The position numbers were made by a program, and so were the translations under genes. Below are positions 1 to 9,275 of a DNA stretch of 64,000 bases, piece after piece; within the stretch, counting starts at the first letter, position 1, and every line of letters begins with the position of its first letter. Source of the stretch: Candidatus Harpocratesius repetitus (GTDB lineage Archaea > Asgardarchaeota > Lokiarchaeia > Sigyniarchaeales > Promethearchaeaceae); assembly GCA_021498095.1 (NCBI GenBank), contig JAIZWK010000001.1, positions 4,288,768 to 4,352,767 on the forward strand. The letters run 5' to 3'. The notes under the pieces are model-generated. The model worked only from the letters and a program-made list of their open reading frames with translations, did not search any database and was not told the DNA's origin.

Positions 1-1005
1 TTTAGGAGTAGTGTATGATTTAATCAATCCTCCTGCTACTGCCAATTTAGCTAGTTTCTTATAGGCTTTTTCACCAAATGCTTCCAATACATATGGTAAA
101 ACAACAGCATTTGCCAATCCGTGAGGTACTCCATATAGACCGCCCAAATTATGTGCAATAGCATGGACATAGCCCACAGATGCTCTGGTAAATGCCACAC
201 CGGCATAAAAAGCGGCTAATGCCATATTATTTCGAGCTTCGAGATTACTACCATTTTGATATACTTCTTCAATATTCTCAAATATTAATTTTGTGGCTTT
301 TTCTGCAAACCCCCGGATATATTTCGTACTGTGCCATCCAATTGAAGCTTCGACAGCATGGGTTAAAGCGTCCATCCCTGTAGTAGCAGTTATAAAGGGA
401 GGGAGCCCAACCATTAATCTTGGATCTAAAACTGCAACGTGAGGAATAATATTTAAATCAACAATTGCAAATTTTTCATGTGTTTTAGGATTACTTACAA
501 CAGCAGCTGCAGTTGTTTCTGAACCCGTTCCAGCAGTTGTTGGAACTGCATAAAAAGGAGGTAATTTTTTTAAAATTGTAAATTGACCCCGCATTTTTAC
601 CACTGATTTCTTTGGTTTTACAACCCGACACGCAGCTACTTTTGCACAATCCATAGGAGAACCACCGCCAAAAGCAATAAAACCATCGCATTTCTCCTTA
701 GTATACATTGAATATGCATTTTCAATATTCTCTATTGTTGGATTTGGTTGAACATCATCAAAAACAGCAAAGTTTACATTATGCGTTGATAATGCAGCTT
801 TTAATGAATCCAATAATCCTAATTGATGCAAATTGGCATCAGTTACAACTAAAACTTTTTTTAACCCATCAGATTTAACACGTTCGGCTAATTGTTCAAT
901 TGCATTTTCTCCAGAAATTAAATCGGGGTTGGGAAATTTAATGATTTTTATTGCCCCGAGAAAAATAATATGGCGAATACGATATAAAATAGTAAGAAAT
1001 TTCAT
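1..1005 (-). CDS. Iron-containing alcohol dehydrogenase, C-terminus cut by window edge
   Basis: The frame is open from an ATG at 1005 to the window start, so about 335 residues are visible and the C-terminus is missing. Two family signatures are clear: the NAD-binding segment AFGGGSPMDCAK around residue 115 and the metal-binding segments MDALTHAVEA and GYVHAIAHNLGG followed by GVPHG. These are the Asp and His iron ligands of group III (iron-type) alcohol dehydrogenases, which interconvert alcohols and aldehydes with NAD(P)H. A short hydrophobic N-terminus precedes the first strand. Its substrate cannot be read from the sequence. In an archaeon of this kind it could dispose of electrons or detoxify aldehydes; this is inference. 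Confidence 0.9.
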   Translation of the reverse strand, partial: MKFLTILYRIRHIIFLGAIKIIKFPNPDLISGENAIEQLAERVKSDGLKKVLVVTDANLHQLGLLDSLKAALSTHNVNFAVFDDVQPNPTIENIENAYSMYTKEKCDGFIAFGGGSPMDCAKVAACRVVKPKKSVVKMRGQFTILKKLPPFYAVPTTAGTGSETTAAAVVSNPKTHEKFAIVDLNIIPHVAVLDPRLMVGLPPFITATTGMDALTHAVEASIGWHSTKYIRGFAEKATKLIFENIEEVYQNGSNLEARNNMALAAFYAGVAFTRASVGYVHAIAHNLGGLYGVPHGLANAVVLPYVLEAFGEKAYKKLAKLAVAGGLIKSYTTPK

Positions 1006-1129
1006 GATGAATCACTAGATCTTATTGCACGTGAAATATTTAACTTCTTTCTCCCCCTTATGCAAGAGAAAGTAAAAAAGCACTAATAATTAAGTTAAAA
1101 ATTTTTGTAATTATAAAATAAAAAAAGAA

Positions 1130-2680
1130 TTAATATGTTCGGCCAATACGCCAGTATTCAGTGACAGGTTTCATACAATGAGCACAATAGATCTCTTTTT
1201 CCGAAGAAATCGTCTCATTCAACGCGGGGATGTATTCTTCAGGAATTCCCAAGAATTTTAATCCTTCTAAACGTTGTTCCACCGCAGCTGCACAAGATTC
1301 AGATCCACAAAATGGAATTTCTGCAGTCCCTTTTCCTTCATCAATAAAATTCAAAGCTTCTTCTAAGTCATTTGTTCGTAAATTCCAATCACTATGGCGC
1401 TTTTTAGCTGATTTCCACATATCTGATTGAATTAAATTAAGTAATTTTCTTAATTCTTCTACTGCATTATTCTGATGAATAAATATCTTTTCTTTAGTAT
1501 CTCGGCGAACTAAGCACACATTTTCTTTTTGAACGTCTCTTGGTCCAATTTCAACTCGCACAGGAACACCACGCAATTCCCAATGAAAATATTTTCTTCC
1601 AGGACTTATTTCACGTAGATCAATACGAACACGAAATCCCGCTTCTTTTAATGACTTAAATAAGGAATTGGCTGCATCCAATACAGGTTTTTCTTTATTT
1701 TTAAACAAGATAGGAATAATAACCACTTCAATAGGAGCCACTCTCGGAGGAAGTTTTAAGCCGAAATCATCCCCATGAGAAGCAACAAGTGCTGCAATAG
1801 CGCGTTCACTAATTCCATAACAAGTTTGATGGACATATTCTTGTTTTCCTTCCGCAGTTTCATATTTAATATCAAAGGTTTTTCCAAATGTCTGCCCTAA
1901 ATTATGTACGGTACCTATTTGTAAAGCTTTATGTGTGATAGGAAAGATGCAATCAAAAGCGATCGTGTAATTTGCACCTGGAAAGGTATCCCATTTCGGA
2001 CGCTGTGAAATCACATAAGGAACTCCCATTGCATCGAAAAATGATCGGTAACATTGAATAGCTTCTCGAATTTGTTCTTCACATTCTTCAGCAGTAGCAT
2101 GATAAGTATGAGCTTCTTTGAATGTTGTGATCTCTCGAACACGGATCAAAGGACGAGTATTTTTTCCTTCATAACGAAATGTATTCACAATTTGATATGT
2201 TTTTAAGGGTAAATCTTGATGAGAACGGATCCATAGCTGAGCCATGGGATACATTACAGTTTCTGATGTAGGTCGAAGAGCTAACTTTATATCTAATGGT
2301 TTTGTTCCACCATCTTTTACCCAATATACTTCTTCTTCAAACCCTTTTACGGTTTCGGCTTCTTTCATAAATTGTGGTTCGGGGATCAGAAGGGGGAATA
2401 ACATTTCATCATGCGGGACAGGTGTATTGTCTAGTAAATCTCGTATAATTTGAAATGAATATTGTCGGATTTTAAACCCGTAGGGTAACCAAACGCCACA
2501 TCCTTTCAAATTGTATCGGTAATCTATAATTCCAGCATCAAATAATACTTGATTAAACCACTCACTGAAATTCTCAAATGGAGGAAGTCCTTTTTCAATT
2601 TGGTTTTTTTTTGATTGTTTTGTGGCTTTCTTTGTACTTTTCATATTATTTTCTTTTCTTTCAGCTTTTTCAGAAGTCAT
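1130..2680 (-). CDS. proS: Prolyl-tRNA synthetase, archaeal/eukaryotic type
   Basis: Charges tRNA-Pro with proline. The class II motif 2 region (FRYEGKNTRPLIRVRE) and motif 3 region (CYGISERAIAALVASHGDD) are present, followed by the anticodon-binding domain. The C-terminal domain has a Cys pattern (FCGSESCAA and YCAHCMKP) and ends in Tyr, typical of the archaeal/eukaryotic form. The open frame runs upstream to 2842, but that extension is hydrophobic and overlaps the phosphoesterase gene. The ATG at 2680, preceded by GGGGAAAC, gives 516 residues and a Lys-rich leader before the catalytic domain. An ATG at 2644 is a second possibility. Confidence 0.95.
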   Translation of the reverse strand: MTSEKAERKENNMKSTKKATKQSKKNQIEKGLPPFENFSEWFNQVLFDAGIIDYRYNLKGCGVWLPYGFKIRQYSFQIIRDLLDNTPVPHDEMLFPLLIPEPQFMKEAETVKGFEEEVYWVKDGGTKPLDIKLALRPTSETVMYPMAQLWIRSHQDLPLKTYQIVNTFRYEGKNTRPLIRVREITTFKEAHTYHATAEECEEQIREAIQCYRSFFDAMGVPYVISQRPKWDTFPGANYTIAFDCIFPITHKALQIGTVHNLGQTFGKTFDIKYETAEGKQEYVHQTCYGISERAIAALVASHGDDFGLKLPPRVAPIEVVIIPILFKNKEKPVLDAANSLFKSLKEAGFRVRIDLREISPGRKYFHWELRGVPVRVEIGPRDVQKENVCLVRRDTKEKIFIHQNNAVEELRKLLNLIQSDMWKSAKKRHSDWNLRTNDLEEALNFIDEGKGTAEIPFCGSESCAAAVEQRLEGLKFLGIPEEYIPALNETISSEKEIYCAHCMKPVTEYWRIGRTY

Positions 2681-2810
2681 GATGTTTCCCCAATGAAATC
2701 GAAAGATACGTCCCGAATAAGATCGCTCATATAACAGAACGTATGTTAAAAAATTACGCATATTTGAAAAAATTATCTGTAAAAATAATGAAATAAAAAG
2801 CTTTAAAATA

Positions 2811-3326
2811 TTATAATTGGATAATCCGAGGGTTAATTTCATCTTTAGTTAATTCTAAAAGTCCAAAAGAACCCCGATTTTTGCATGCACCCGGATTAAA
2901 AAACCATTTTTTTCCTCTCTGTGTTATTAAATGTCGATGTGTATGTCCAAACACAATTAAATCGTATTGGCTTAAATCAAATCTTGATTTTATTCGACCG
3001 ATCATATTGATCGGTGCACCCCAACCATGGAGAAGAAGGATTCTATGATTCATTAGAATAATTTCTTTTTTAGCAGGAAGTATTTTTTGTAATTGTGAAT
3101 CCATTGCATCCATATTTCCATGGACAGCAATCACTCGATCCTCACCATATTTATCAATTAGGATTTGATATACGCCCACATTAGTGAAATCTCCCAAATG
3201 AAAAAGATAGTCAATATGAAAATTATTAAATTCCGCCAAGGCCGATTCTAATGCGTTGGAAATCTCATTTGATGAAGAAATATGCGTATCAGAAAGCACA
3301 CCTACAAGTATCTTATCAGCTTCCAT
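2811..3326 (-). CDS. Metallophosphoesterase, YfcE/MJ0936-like
   Basis: A 171-residue calcineurin-like phosphoesterase. The metal-binding motifs appear in order: SDTH near residue 13, HLGDF near 44, VHGNMD near 69, LLHGWG near 98 and FGHTHRH near 126. This size and motif set match the small YfcE/MJ0936 phosphodiesterases, which hydrolyse phosphodiester bonds using two metal ions; the physiological substrate is unknown. It sits directly upstream of proS on the same strand and probably shares its transcript. Confidence 0.88.
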   Translation of the reverse strand: MEADKILVGVLSDTHISSSNEISNALESALAEFNNFHIDYLFHLGDFTNVGVYQILIDKYGEDRVIAVHGNMDAMDSQLQKILPAKKEIILMNHRILLLHGWGAPINMIGRIKSRFDLSQYDLIVFGHTHRHLITQRGKKWFFNPGACKNRGSFGLLELTKDEINPRIIQL

Positions 3327-3441
3327 GTAATTTCATCAGTACTCACTATCACTAAGAAATTATATAAAAGTTAAGATTTTTGCAGATCTAAGCAATTTTT
3401 AAATAATAGATAAATCGTAATTAAAAAAAATAGCACAATTT

Positions 3442-3738
3442 TATTGAGGTTATAGCAGAATTCGAAAAATTGAAGAAAATTCGGAAATCTTGCATCATTT
3501 ATCCATAAACTCCAAATCTATCCCAATTTTAAAATTGTCGAAAAATCGTTTAAGAAAAATATATATAATTAAGTCAATAATTCAAGGAAAAATGATGGAA
3601 ATGTGAAATTCTTGACCGCATTTAAGGGTTTAAAAGTGCCAACTCAAATAGTAATTGGATGCGCAGGAGTATTGTCGAAAATATTGGCCCAAAAGATAGA
3701 ATTTGATTAAGATAAAAAAAATTGCTAGAGCCTCTATT
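3442..3738 (+). mobile_element. 289-bp MITE-like element, family A copy 1, with TATT target duplication
   Basis: The element spans 3446-3734. It starts GAGGTTATAGCA and ends TTGCTAGAGCCTC, an imperfect terminal inverted repeat. It is flanked by TATT at 3442-3445 and 3735-3738, a 4-bp target duplication. It has no open frame of note. A copy with only a scattering of mismatches lies inverted at 13288-13576. A 14-bp palindrome, CAATTTTAAAATTG, is at 3524-3537. This element accounts for most of the 520-bp gap between the phosphoesterase and the 7-TM gene. Confidence 0.85.
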
Positions 3739-3847
3739 GAATTATTTTTATTTATTAATGATTTGAAGAAAGTTAAATTCTTAAATTATTTATAGAGTAT
3801 ATTACAATAATATAATCATATAAAAATTAATTGGAGACTTACAAAAG

Positions 3848-5119
3848 ATGTTTTTTATTCAAAATATTAACCATGAATTTACAACAATTGAAGTTATCGT
3901 CATGGTTTTGTACGGTGCCTTTATACTTCTCTTAACATTATTTGGTAGTGATCTTTTAGCAAGATACATTCGAGCAGATAAAAGGACTCGTGGCGACGCA
4001 GCCTATATGATCTTCTTTATTATTTCATGTGCAATGTTGGGATATGGGTTGTATCTATTTCCTGCTTTCATCAACTATTTTCTACAAAAGGATTTTGAAG
4101 CGCAAGATCTAAACTTAAAATGGATCCCAGCATTCCAGTATGTTATCATGTTATCTATTATAGTCTCGATTGGATATGTATGTTTATTGATTTTATTAAA
4201 AAATAAAAAAGTCATTTTATATTCAATCAGTCTTTTTGGAATTCTCACAGTATTGTACATGTTTATTTGGATGGTTTTATGCGCAATTGATCCAGAAAAT
4301 ATTCGGTATGTTGTGATTAGTAGCCCAACAATGATTCCGGTAATTTTAGTCATTTTTGGATTTGGTATTATTGATTTCCTAGGTATTGTATATATTTTAG
4401 TTGTAAAACTATCACCACAACGAGAAGTCCGGCGTCGAGTACTATTTGGAATTTTTGGAATTATAATCGCAGGTGTGGGTGGATTTATTGAAATTTCGAT
4501 TCGAAAGATGTCAAATTATGATCAGCAATGGTGGTATGTTTACGGAACACTGATTGAACTCTTTGGTTTTCTCATCATGCGCTATTTCTTCTTATCTATT
4601 CCATCATATGATGAATTTTCATGGAAATCCGGTATGAAAGAACTCCATGTAATCATAGCTGAAACAGGAATTTCTCTATTTTATCAATCTTTTGCAGAAA
4701 TTGTCGCTTCTGAATTGCATGGTGATATTAAGGTTACTGCAACAATTCCCGAAGATGAGAATAGACCGAATACAGACTTAGTTGCAGGTGGTCTGGTAGG
4801 AATTAAAGGAATGCTTTCAGAAATTTCAGGAGACAGGGGAAAATTAGAAAATATTGAAATCGGGGAAAAATCATTAATATTTAAGCAAGGAAAAGTAGTT
4901 CTTTGTCTTTTATTAGCCGATGAAAATCTAGGAGTATATCACAGTATTTTGGAAGAATTGGTTGAAAAAATCGAATTGTCCCATCCAGATTTGGCAAATT
5001 TCAATGGTGATACTCGAAAATTACATATTCAACCGATTGTGGAAGAAGTTTTTGATATCAAACCAAAGAAAAAGAAACAGATAAAGAATAATCAAGTTTC
5101 AGAAGAGCAAAAAGTATAA
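3848..5119 (+). CDS. 7-TM membrane protein with C-terminal longin/roadblock-like domain
   Basis: 423 residues. Seven hydrophobic segments are visible at about 14-37, 50-74, 93-117, 120-146, 160-188, 197-219 and 227-250. A soluble domain follows, about 262-400, and then a Lys-rich tail. The soluble part has the pattern of an alpha/beta longin or roadblock-type domain: a first strand with GISLFYQSF, a helix in LVAGGLVGIKGMLSEIS, a strand pair around LENIEIGEKSLIFKQGKVVLCLLL and a final long helix. Such domains bind or regulate small GTPases in eukaryotes and are abundant in Asgard archaea. The membrane topology is seen in the sequence; the domain assignment is by pattern and the role (membrane sensor or GTPase platform) is inference. 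Confidence 0.6.
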   Translation: MFFIQNINHEFTTIEVIVMVLYGAFILLLTLFGSDLLARYIRADKRTRGDAAYMIFFIISCAMLGYGLYLFPAFINYFLQKDFEAQDLNLKWIPAFQYVIMLSIIVSIGYVCLLILLKNKKVILYSISLFGILTVLYMFIWMVLCAIDPENIRYVVISSPTMIPVILVIFGFGIIDFLGIVYILVVKLSPQREVRRRVLFGIFGIIIAGVGGFIEISIRKMSNYDQQWWYVYGTLIELFGFLIMRYFFLSIPSYDEFSWKSGMKELHVIIAETGISLFYQSFAEIVASELHGDIKVTATIPEDENRPNTDLVAGGLVGIKGMLSEISGDRGKLENIEIGEKSLIFKQGKVVLCLLLADENLGVYHSILEELVEKIELSHPDLANFNGDTRKLHIQPIVEEVFDIKPKKKKQIKNNQVSEEQKV

Positions 5120-5300
5120 TTGATCTTTTTTTTCTATTAATTTTTTCTATTGATTATCTCCTTATTTTCATTCTAATTTTTCATTTTCATTTGATTTACT
5201 TGATTTTACTTTGGTATTTACTGAAATTAAATGAAAATCTTAATCTCTCTAAAAATACCTAAAAAAACAAAAAAATAATCCATATTTCAAAGATTAAAAT
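5120..5300. terminator. T-rich/A-rich region between convergent genes, probable bidirectional terminator
   Basis: The 7-TM gene and purE converge here. The plus strand carries several T runs just after the first stop codon (5126-5154), and the side near purE is A-rich, giving T runs on the minus strand. Oligo-T tracts are the usual archaeal termination signal. No hairpin is obvious. Confidence 0.4.
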
Positions 5301-5687
5301 TTATAAAAGTTGTAAAATTCTCAGAGCAAGAAAAGCTGCATTTTTTCCGTTGTCTATTCCCACACACGCAACCGGAACTCCTGGTGGCATTTGTGCTATA
5401 GATAACAAAGCATCTAACCCACCTAATTTCGCACTTACTGGAACACCGATTACAGGTTTATCTGTTTTTGAAGCTACAACTCCTGGAAGTGCAGCAGATA
5501 ATCCTGCTACACAAATAAAAACTTTGGCATCAGTTGATCGAACGTATTCAGCTAATTCATCAGGATTTCGATGAGCAGATAGAATTTTCAATTCATGATC
5601 TATATTCTTTTCTTCCAGCACAGATAAAGCTTTTCTGTAAATTTTTTCATCTGAAGTGGAACCAGCAATTACAGACACTAAAACCAT
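5301..5687 (-). CDS. purE: PurE-like N5-carboxyaminoimidazole ribonucleotide mutase/AIR carboxylase
   Basis: 128 residues, a short PurE. The nucleotide-binding start AGSTSDEK, the SAHRNPDEL loop and the AGLSAALPGVVAS and SIAQMPPGVPVA segments are the PurE active-site motifs of the de novo purine pathway (CAIR formation). It lacks the C-terminal helices of 160-residue bacterial PurE. No other purine gene is close. AGLS replaces the bacterial AGGAAH; that His matters in class I enzymes, so the reaction variant is uncertain. Confidence 0.85.
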   Translation of the reverse strand: MVLVSVIAGSTSDEKIYRKALSVLEEKNIDHELKILSAHRNPDELAEYVRSTDAKVFICVAGLSAALPGVVASKTDKPVIGVPVSAKLGGLDALLSIAQMPPGVPVACVGIDNGKNAAFLALRILQLL

Positions 5688-5859
5688 AGGAAAATTAAAT
5701 TATCATCAAAAAAAAAATTACTGATATATTATTAAAATCTCTTGATAAAAAGATACATTTCACACTATTTTAGAAGAAGAAAAATTACAAAAAAATGGAA
5801 GATGAAAAATAAATAATTATGTATTTAATAATTTAAAATTAAAATTACGCTAGTTAACG

Positions 5860-6657
5860 TTAGTTAAAATCGCGCAGTGAAAACTTATGCCCCATACTCC
5901 ACAGCATTTTGAAATATGTCTTGCTGTAGTTGATTAATCGACTTTCTTGAATAAGAAACACCATATTTTCATCTTTAATTGCAATTTTTAAAAAAGACGT
6001 TAGAAAGATAATCATTTCTGTTTGATCAAATAAAATTGCGTCAAATAATACATGTTTTACCATCTGAACCTTTGCAATTGACACCAATTTTCGCCAAACA
6101 TTCTTATTTTTTATATTAAAATGAGTTTCATCCACGATAACATTGATCTCTACTTTTTTCTCAGATAAATCCAAGAAAATATCAAAATACTCCGACAACA
6201 TTTCTTCATTAGGATTTTTCAAGAAGATGGTAAGATCTTTTGAAGTTCCTCGAATCATTTCTTCAACTTTTTGGAAGATTTGACCGTTTAAAATCCAAAT
6301 GGGTGTTGATTCAACTGTTTCTTCAGCCCCATATAATGGTTCAAGTTTCTCTAGCAAAGCAGACTCTATACGCTGGTATTTTTCCTCTAATTCCTTTTTC
6401 GCCAATCTGGCTACAAACGCAGGGCGTTCAGCTTTATATTTCATCGGTCGACCACTAATTACTTTTACCCATTGCTGGGTTTCTAAATTAACTAGCACAT
6501 CATAAATTCGACTATAAGGAATGGAAGTCCGATCGCTTAATTCTTTCGCAGAACTGACTCCGTTTGTAATGAGGGCTACGAATGCTCGAGTTTCATAATC
6601 CGTTAAACCATATTCTTTTAATGCCGCATATACTTCTTGGGAGATATTTGTTTTCAT
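5860..6657 (-). CDS. TrmB-family transcriptional regulator
   Basis: 265 residues from the ATG at 6657; a longer frame to 6693 adds 12 residues with no family support. The N-terminal winged helix (about 8-85) has the TrmB pattern: LTDYETRAFVALI, then SAKELSDRTSIPYSRIYDVLV as the recognition region and a beta wing ending in KYKAERP. A coiled linker follows, and the C-terminal half resembles the TrmB phospholipase-D-like ligand domain. TrmB proteins are sugar- or metabolite-responsive repressors or activators in archaea. The neighbours do not reveal a target. Confidence 0.8.
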   Translation of the reverse strand: MKTNISQEVYAALKEYGLTDYETRAFVALITNGVSSAKELSDRTSIPYSRIYDVLVNLETQQWVKVISGRPMKYKAERPAFVARLAKKELEEKYQRIESALLEKLEPLYGAEETVESTPIWILNGQIFQKVEEMIRGTSKDLTIFLKNPNEEMLSEYFDIFLDLSEKKVEINVIVDETHFNIKNKNVWRKLVSIAKVQMVKHVLFDAILFDQTEMIIFLTSFLKIAIKDENMVFLIQESRLINYSKTYFKMLWSMGHKFSLRDFN

Positions 6658-6842
6658 GCACATGCCCCGCAGATAAATGTACTCAAAGTCCAACTAACTA
6701 ACTTACCCACTTACTACACTCTCATTAAGCTGAGAAAATAATTAACTCTTTCATTTTTATTAAATAATTATCTAGATAGCATAATTTCAATATTTATAAA
6801 AATTTACATAGATTTTAATGCATATAATGTCATTGAATCGAT

Positions 6843-7265
6843 ATGACAGGTCAATTTCACGATCAATTTAATTACAATGGAAAGAGTATGAAATTAGTGG
6901 GAATTGATAGAACAGGATTATTTAATATCGATGATTGTGCATTAGTTCCATTTTCAACATGTAAAGCTTGCTGGCGAGGCTTTTTATGTATATATAATAT
7001 AAAAAACAACCTCCTTTTTCTAACAGGTTTGTGGATTAACTTATATGACCCTTTACCAATCCAAGGTCAAATGCTTTAATCAGAACATTCACTTTTCTTA
7101 TACGAATATAATAACTTAAATATCCTAATCAAATTTTCAGGAACAATTCTTTTAGCAGATAAAATGATTTCTTCTGAATATATCCAAATGGGATTTCAAG
7201 ATTCAACTACTTTTGAGATAGGAATAAAATTAAAGTTCAATAAAGAAAAATCAGTTAATGATTAG
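6843..7265 (+). pseudogene. Unknown protein gene interrupted by one in-frame TAA
   Basis: From the ATG at 6843 the frame gives 78 residues and stops at TAA 7077-7079. The same frame then stays open for 61 codons to a TAG at 7263-7265. Both halves look protein-like: ACWRGFLCIYNI in the first, and FSGTILLADKMI with MGFQDSTTFEIGIKLKF in the second. Together they read as one soluble protein of about 140 residues. I cannot name the family. It is most simply a gene inactivated by one base change, although a truncated 78-residue product is possible. It is isolated between the TrmB regulator and the thermosome. Confidence 0.55.
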
Positions 7266-7320
7266 AAGAAAAAAGAGATAAGAGATAAAATAAAAAATAA
7301 AATTTGAAGAAAAAAAAACC

Positions 7321-8982
7321 TTACATCATACCAGGAGGCATTCCACCCATGCCACCCATACCACCCATACCACCAGGTGCTCCACCAGCAGGACCTTCAG
7401 ATCGGGCACCTGCTATTATATCATCAATTCGTAAAATCATTTGAGCACTTTCTGAAGCGGATTTAATCGCTTGCTTTTTCACAGCAACAGGCTCAATGAC
7501 ATCAATTTTAGTCATATCATCTTCAACTTTCATATCTTCCAAATTTAAACCTGCATATTTCTTGCCTTCACCATGAGCGGCTCGGATTTTCATAAGCATT
7601 TCAATTTGATCTAAACCTGCATTTTCTGCTAATGTTTTTGGAATGATATCCATGGAATCAGCAAAAACCTCTACAGCTAATTGCTCACGACCCTCTAAGG
7701 TTTCAGCAAACTTGCGTAATCCTTTTGCGACTTCAGCTTCAGGAGCACCACCTCCACCCAAAATGCTTGGTTCTTCAATGCAGTCTTTAACTACTGAAAG
7801 AGCATCGTGAATAGAACGCTCCGTTTCATCTACAATCAAATCAGTACCACCTCGAATGAATATCACAACGGATTTTGGATGCTTGCATTGCTCGATAAAC
7901 ACCCAATTTTCATTCATTACCTTGCGTTCTTCAACTAATCCTGCAAATCCAAGACCATCTGCAGACATATCATCTAAGTTAGAATATATTACACCACCTG
8001 TTGCTTTAGACAACTTTTCTAAATCAGATTTTTTAACACGACGAACTGCTGCAATTCCTTTCTTTACTAAGAAATGTTGTGCCATATCATCAATACCTTT
8101 CTGGCAAATAACCACATTTGCTCCTGTAGCTGCAATTTTATCAACTAAATCTTGAAGCATCTGTTGTTCTTGGTCTAGAAAGGCGTTTATTTGTTCAGGA
8201 CTTGTAATTTGAAGTTTCGCATCAAATTCAGTTTTTTCAACTTCCACAGCGGCAGAAATTAAAAGAATTTTGGCGTTTTCTACCCTTTTAGGCATTCCAG
8301 AATTCACTATTTCTTTATCTAATATAATTCCTGAAATAAATTTAGTTTCTTCGATGGAATCGCCTTCTTTCTTCTGAATTTGAATTCGGTCTAAATCAAC
8401 AGTATTTTGACCTTCAACTTCTTCACGAACAGCTAAACAAGCATTCACAACAATATCTGCAATTAAATCATCATACTCGTGAATGATTTTAGAACTCATT
8501 GAAGTTTTTGCTGCTTTCTTCAACATATCTTTATCAGTTGGTGAAATTTTTGTTGCCATTCCATCTAAAATTTCAAGTGCCTTATTTGCGGCTTTTCGAA
8601 AACCCTCGGTAATTACAGTAGGATGAATCTTTTGATCGAGCAATTTCTCTGCCCGTTTCAACAATTCACCAGCTAATATAACAGAAGTTGTGGTTCCATC
8701 ACCCGTTTCTTCATCCTGAGTTTTCGCGACTTCCACCATCATTTTAGCTGCTGGATGCTCCACTGAAATTTCTTTTAAAATAGTTGCACCATCATTAGTG
8801 ATTGTGACATCTCCGAACTGATCGATTAACATTTTATCCATGCCTCTTGGGCCAAGTGATGATCGAACAGCTTCAGCAATGGTTTTTGCTGCGAGTATAT
8901 TATTTCGGGACGCGTCTTTACCGCTTGTGCGTTCCGAACCTTCTTTTAAGATAAGTACTGGAGTTCCTCCGAGTTGTGACAT
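7321..8982 (-). CDS. Thermosome subunit (group II chaperonin)
   Basis: 553 residues, normal for an archaeal CCT/TCP-1-like subunit that assembles an ATP-driven folding chamber. The signature SLGPRGMDKML is near residue 42, the ATP-site segments NDGATILKE and ETGDGTTTSVILAGELL follow, and GGGGAPE lies in the C-terminal equatorial domain. The C-terminus is a Gly/Met-rich tail of GGM repeats that would project into the chamber. Only one subunit gene is in the window. It is transcribed alone, divergently from the aldehyde oxidoreductase. Confidence 0.97.
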   Translation of the reverse strand: MSQLGGTPVLILKEGSERTSGKDASRNNILAAKTIAEAVRSSLGPRGMDKMLIDQFGDVTITNDGATILKEISVEHPAAKMMVEVAKTQDEETGDGTTTSVILAGELLKRAEKLLDQKIHPTVITEGFRKAANKALEILDGMATKISPTDKDMLKKAAKTSMSSKIIHEYDDLIADIVVNACLAVREEVEGQNTVDLDRIQIQKKEGDSIEETKFISGIILDKEIVNSGMPKRVENAKILLISAAVEVEKTEFDAKLQITSPEQINAFLDQEQQMLQDLVDKIAATGANVVICQKGIDDMAQHFLVKKGIAAVRRVKKSDLEKLSKATGGVIYSNLDDMSADGLGFAGLVEERKVMNENWVFIEQCKHPKSVVIFIRGGTDLIVDETERSIHDALSVVKDCIEEPSILGGGGAPEAEVAKGLRKFAETLEGREQLAVEVFADSMDIIPKTLAENAGLDQIEMLMKIRAAHGEGKKYAGLNLEDMKVEDDMTKIDVIEPVAVKKQAIKSASESAQMILRIDDIIAGARSEGPAGGAPGGMGGMGGMGGMPPGMM

Positions 8983-9170
8983 ATTTTTTACCTCAATACA
9001 ATTTTATGGATCTGAGGAAGTCTAAGTCACCAAAAATTTTAAACTTTTTTTCTTAGATCAAAACTTCTTAATATTAACAGTCTAATTACTGTTGGAGAAA
9101 TAGGATAAAAAAGTATATTTTATCTAATTTGAAATAAAATTGATTTTCATGGAAAAAAGCAGTAATAAAA

Positions 9171-9185
9171 AGAAAGCTTTTATAC
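9171..9185 (+). promoter_or_regulatory. Archaeal BRE/TATA promoter of the aldehyde oxidoreductase gene
   Basis: A purine-rich AGAAAG (BRE-like) is followed directly by CTTTTATAC, a good archaeal TATA box, about 90 bp before the start codon. The A/T-rich background makes TATA-like strings common, so this is a candidate. Confidence 0.4.
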
Positions 9186-9275
9186 AATGCTAAAACAAAG
9201 AATAGAATAGATCGATAATCCGACTGCTTTGGAAAATAGTATAATGATCAAAATATTCCAATTAGTTGGAAATTT

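Noticed and set aside
192..383. Short plus-strand frame near the window start
   Set aside because: It lies opposite the alcohol dehydrogenase and its translation has no family features, so it is a shadow frame.
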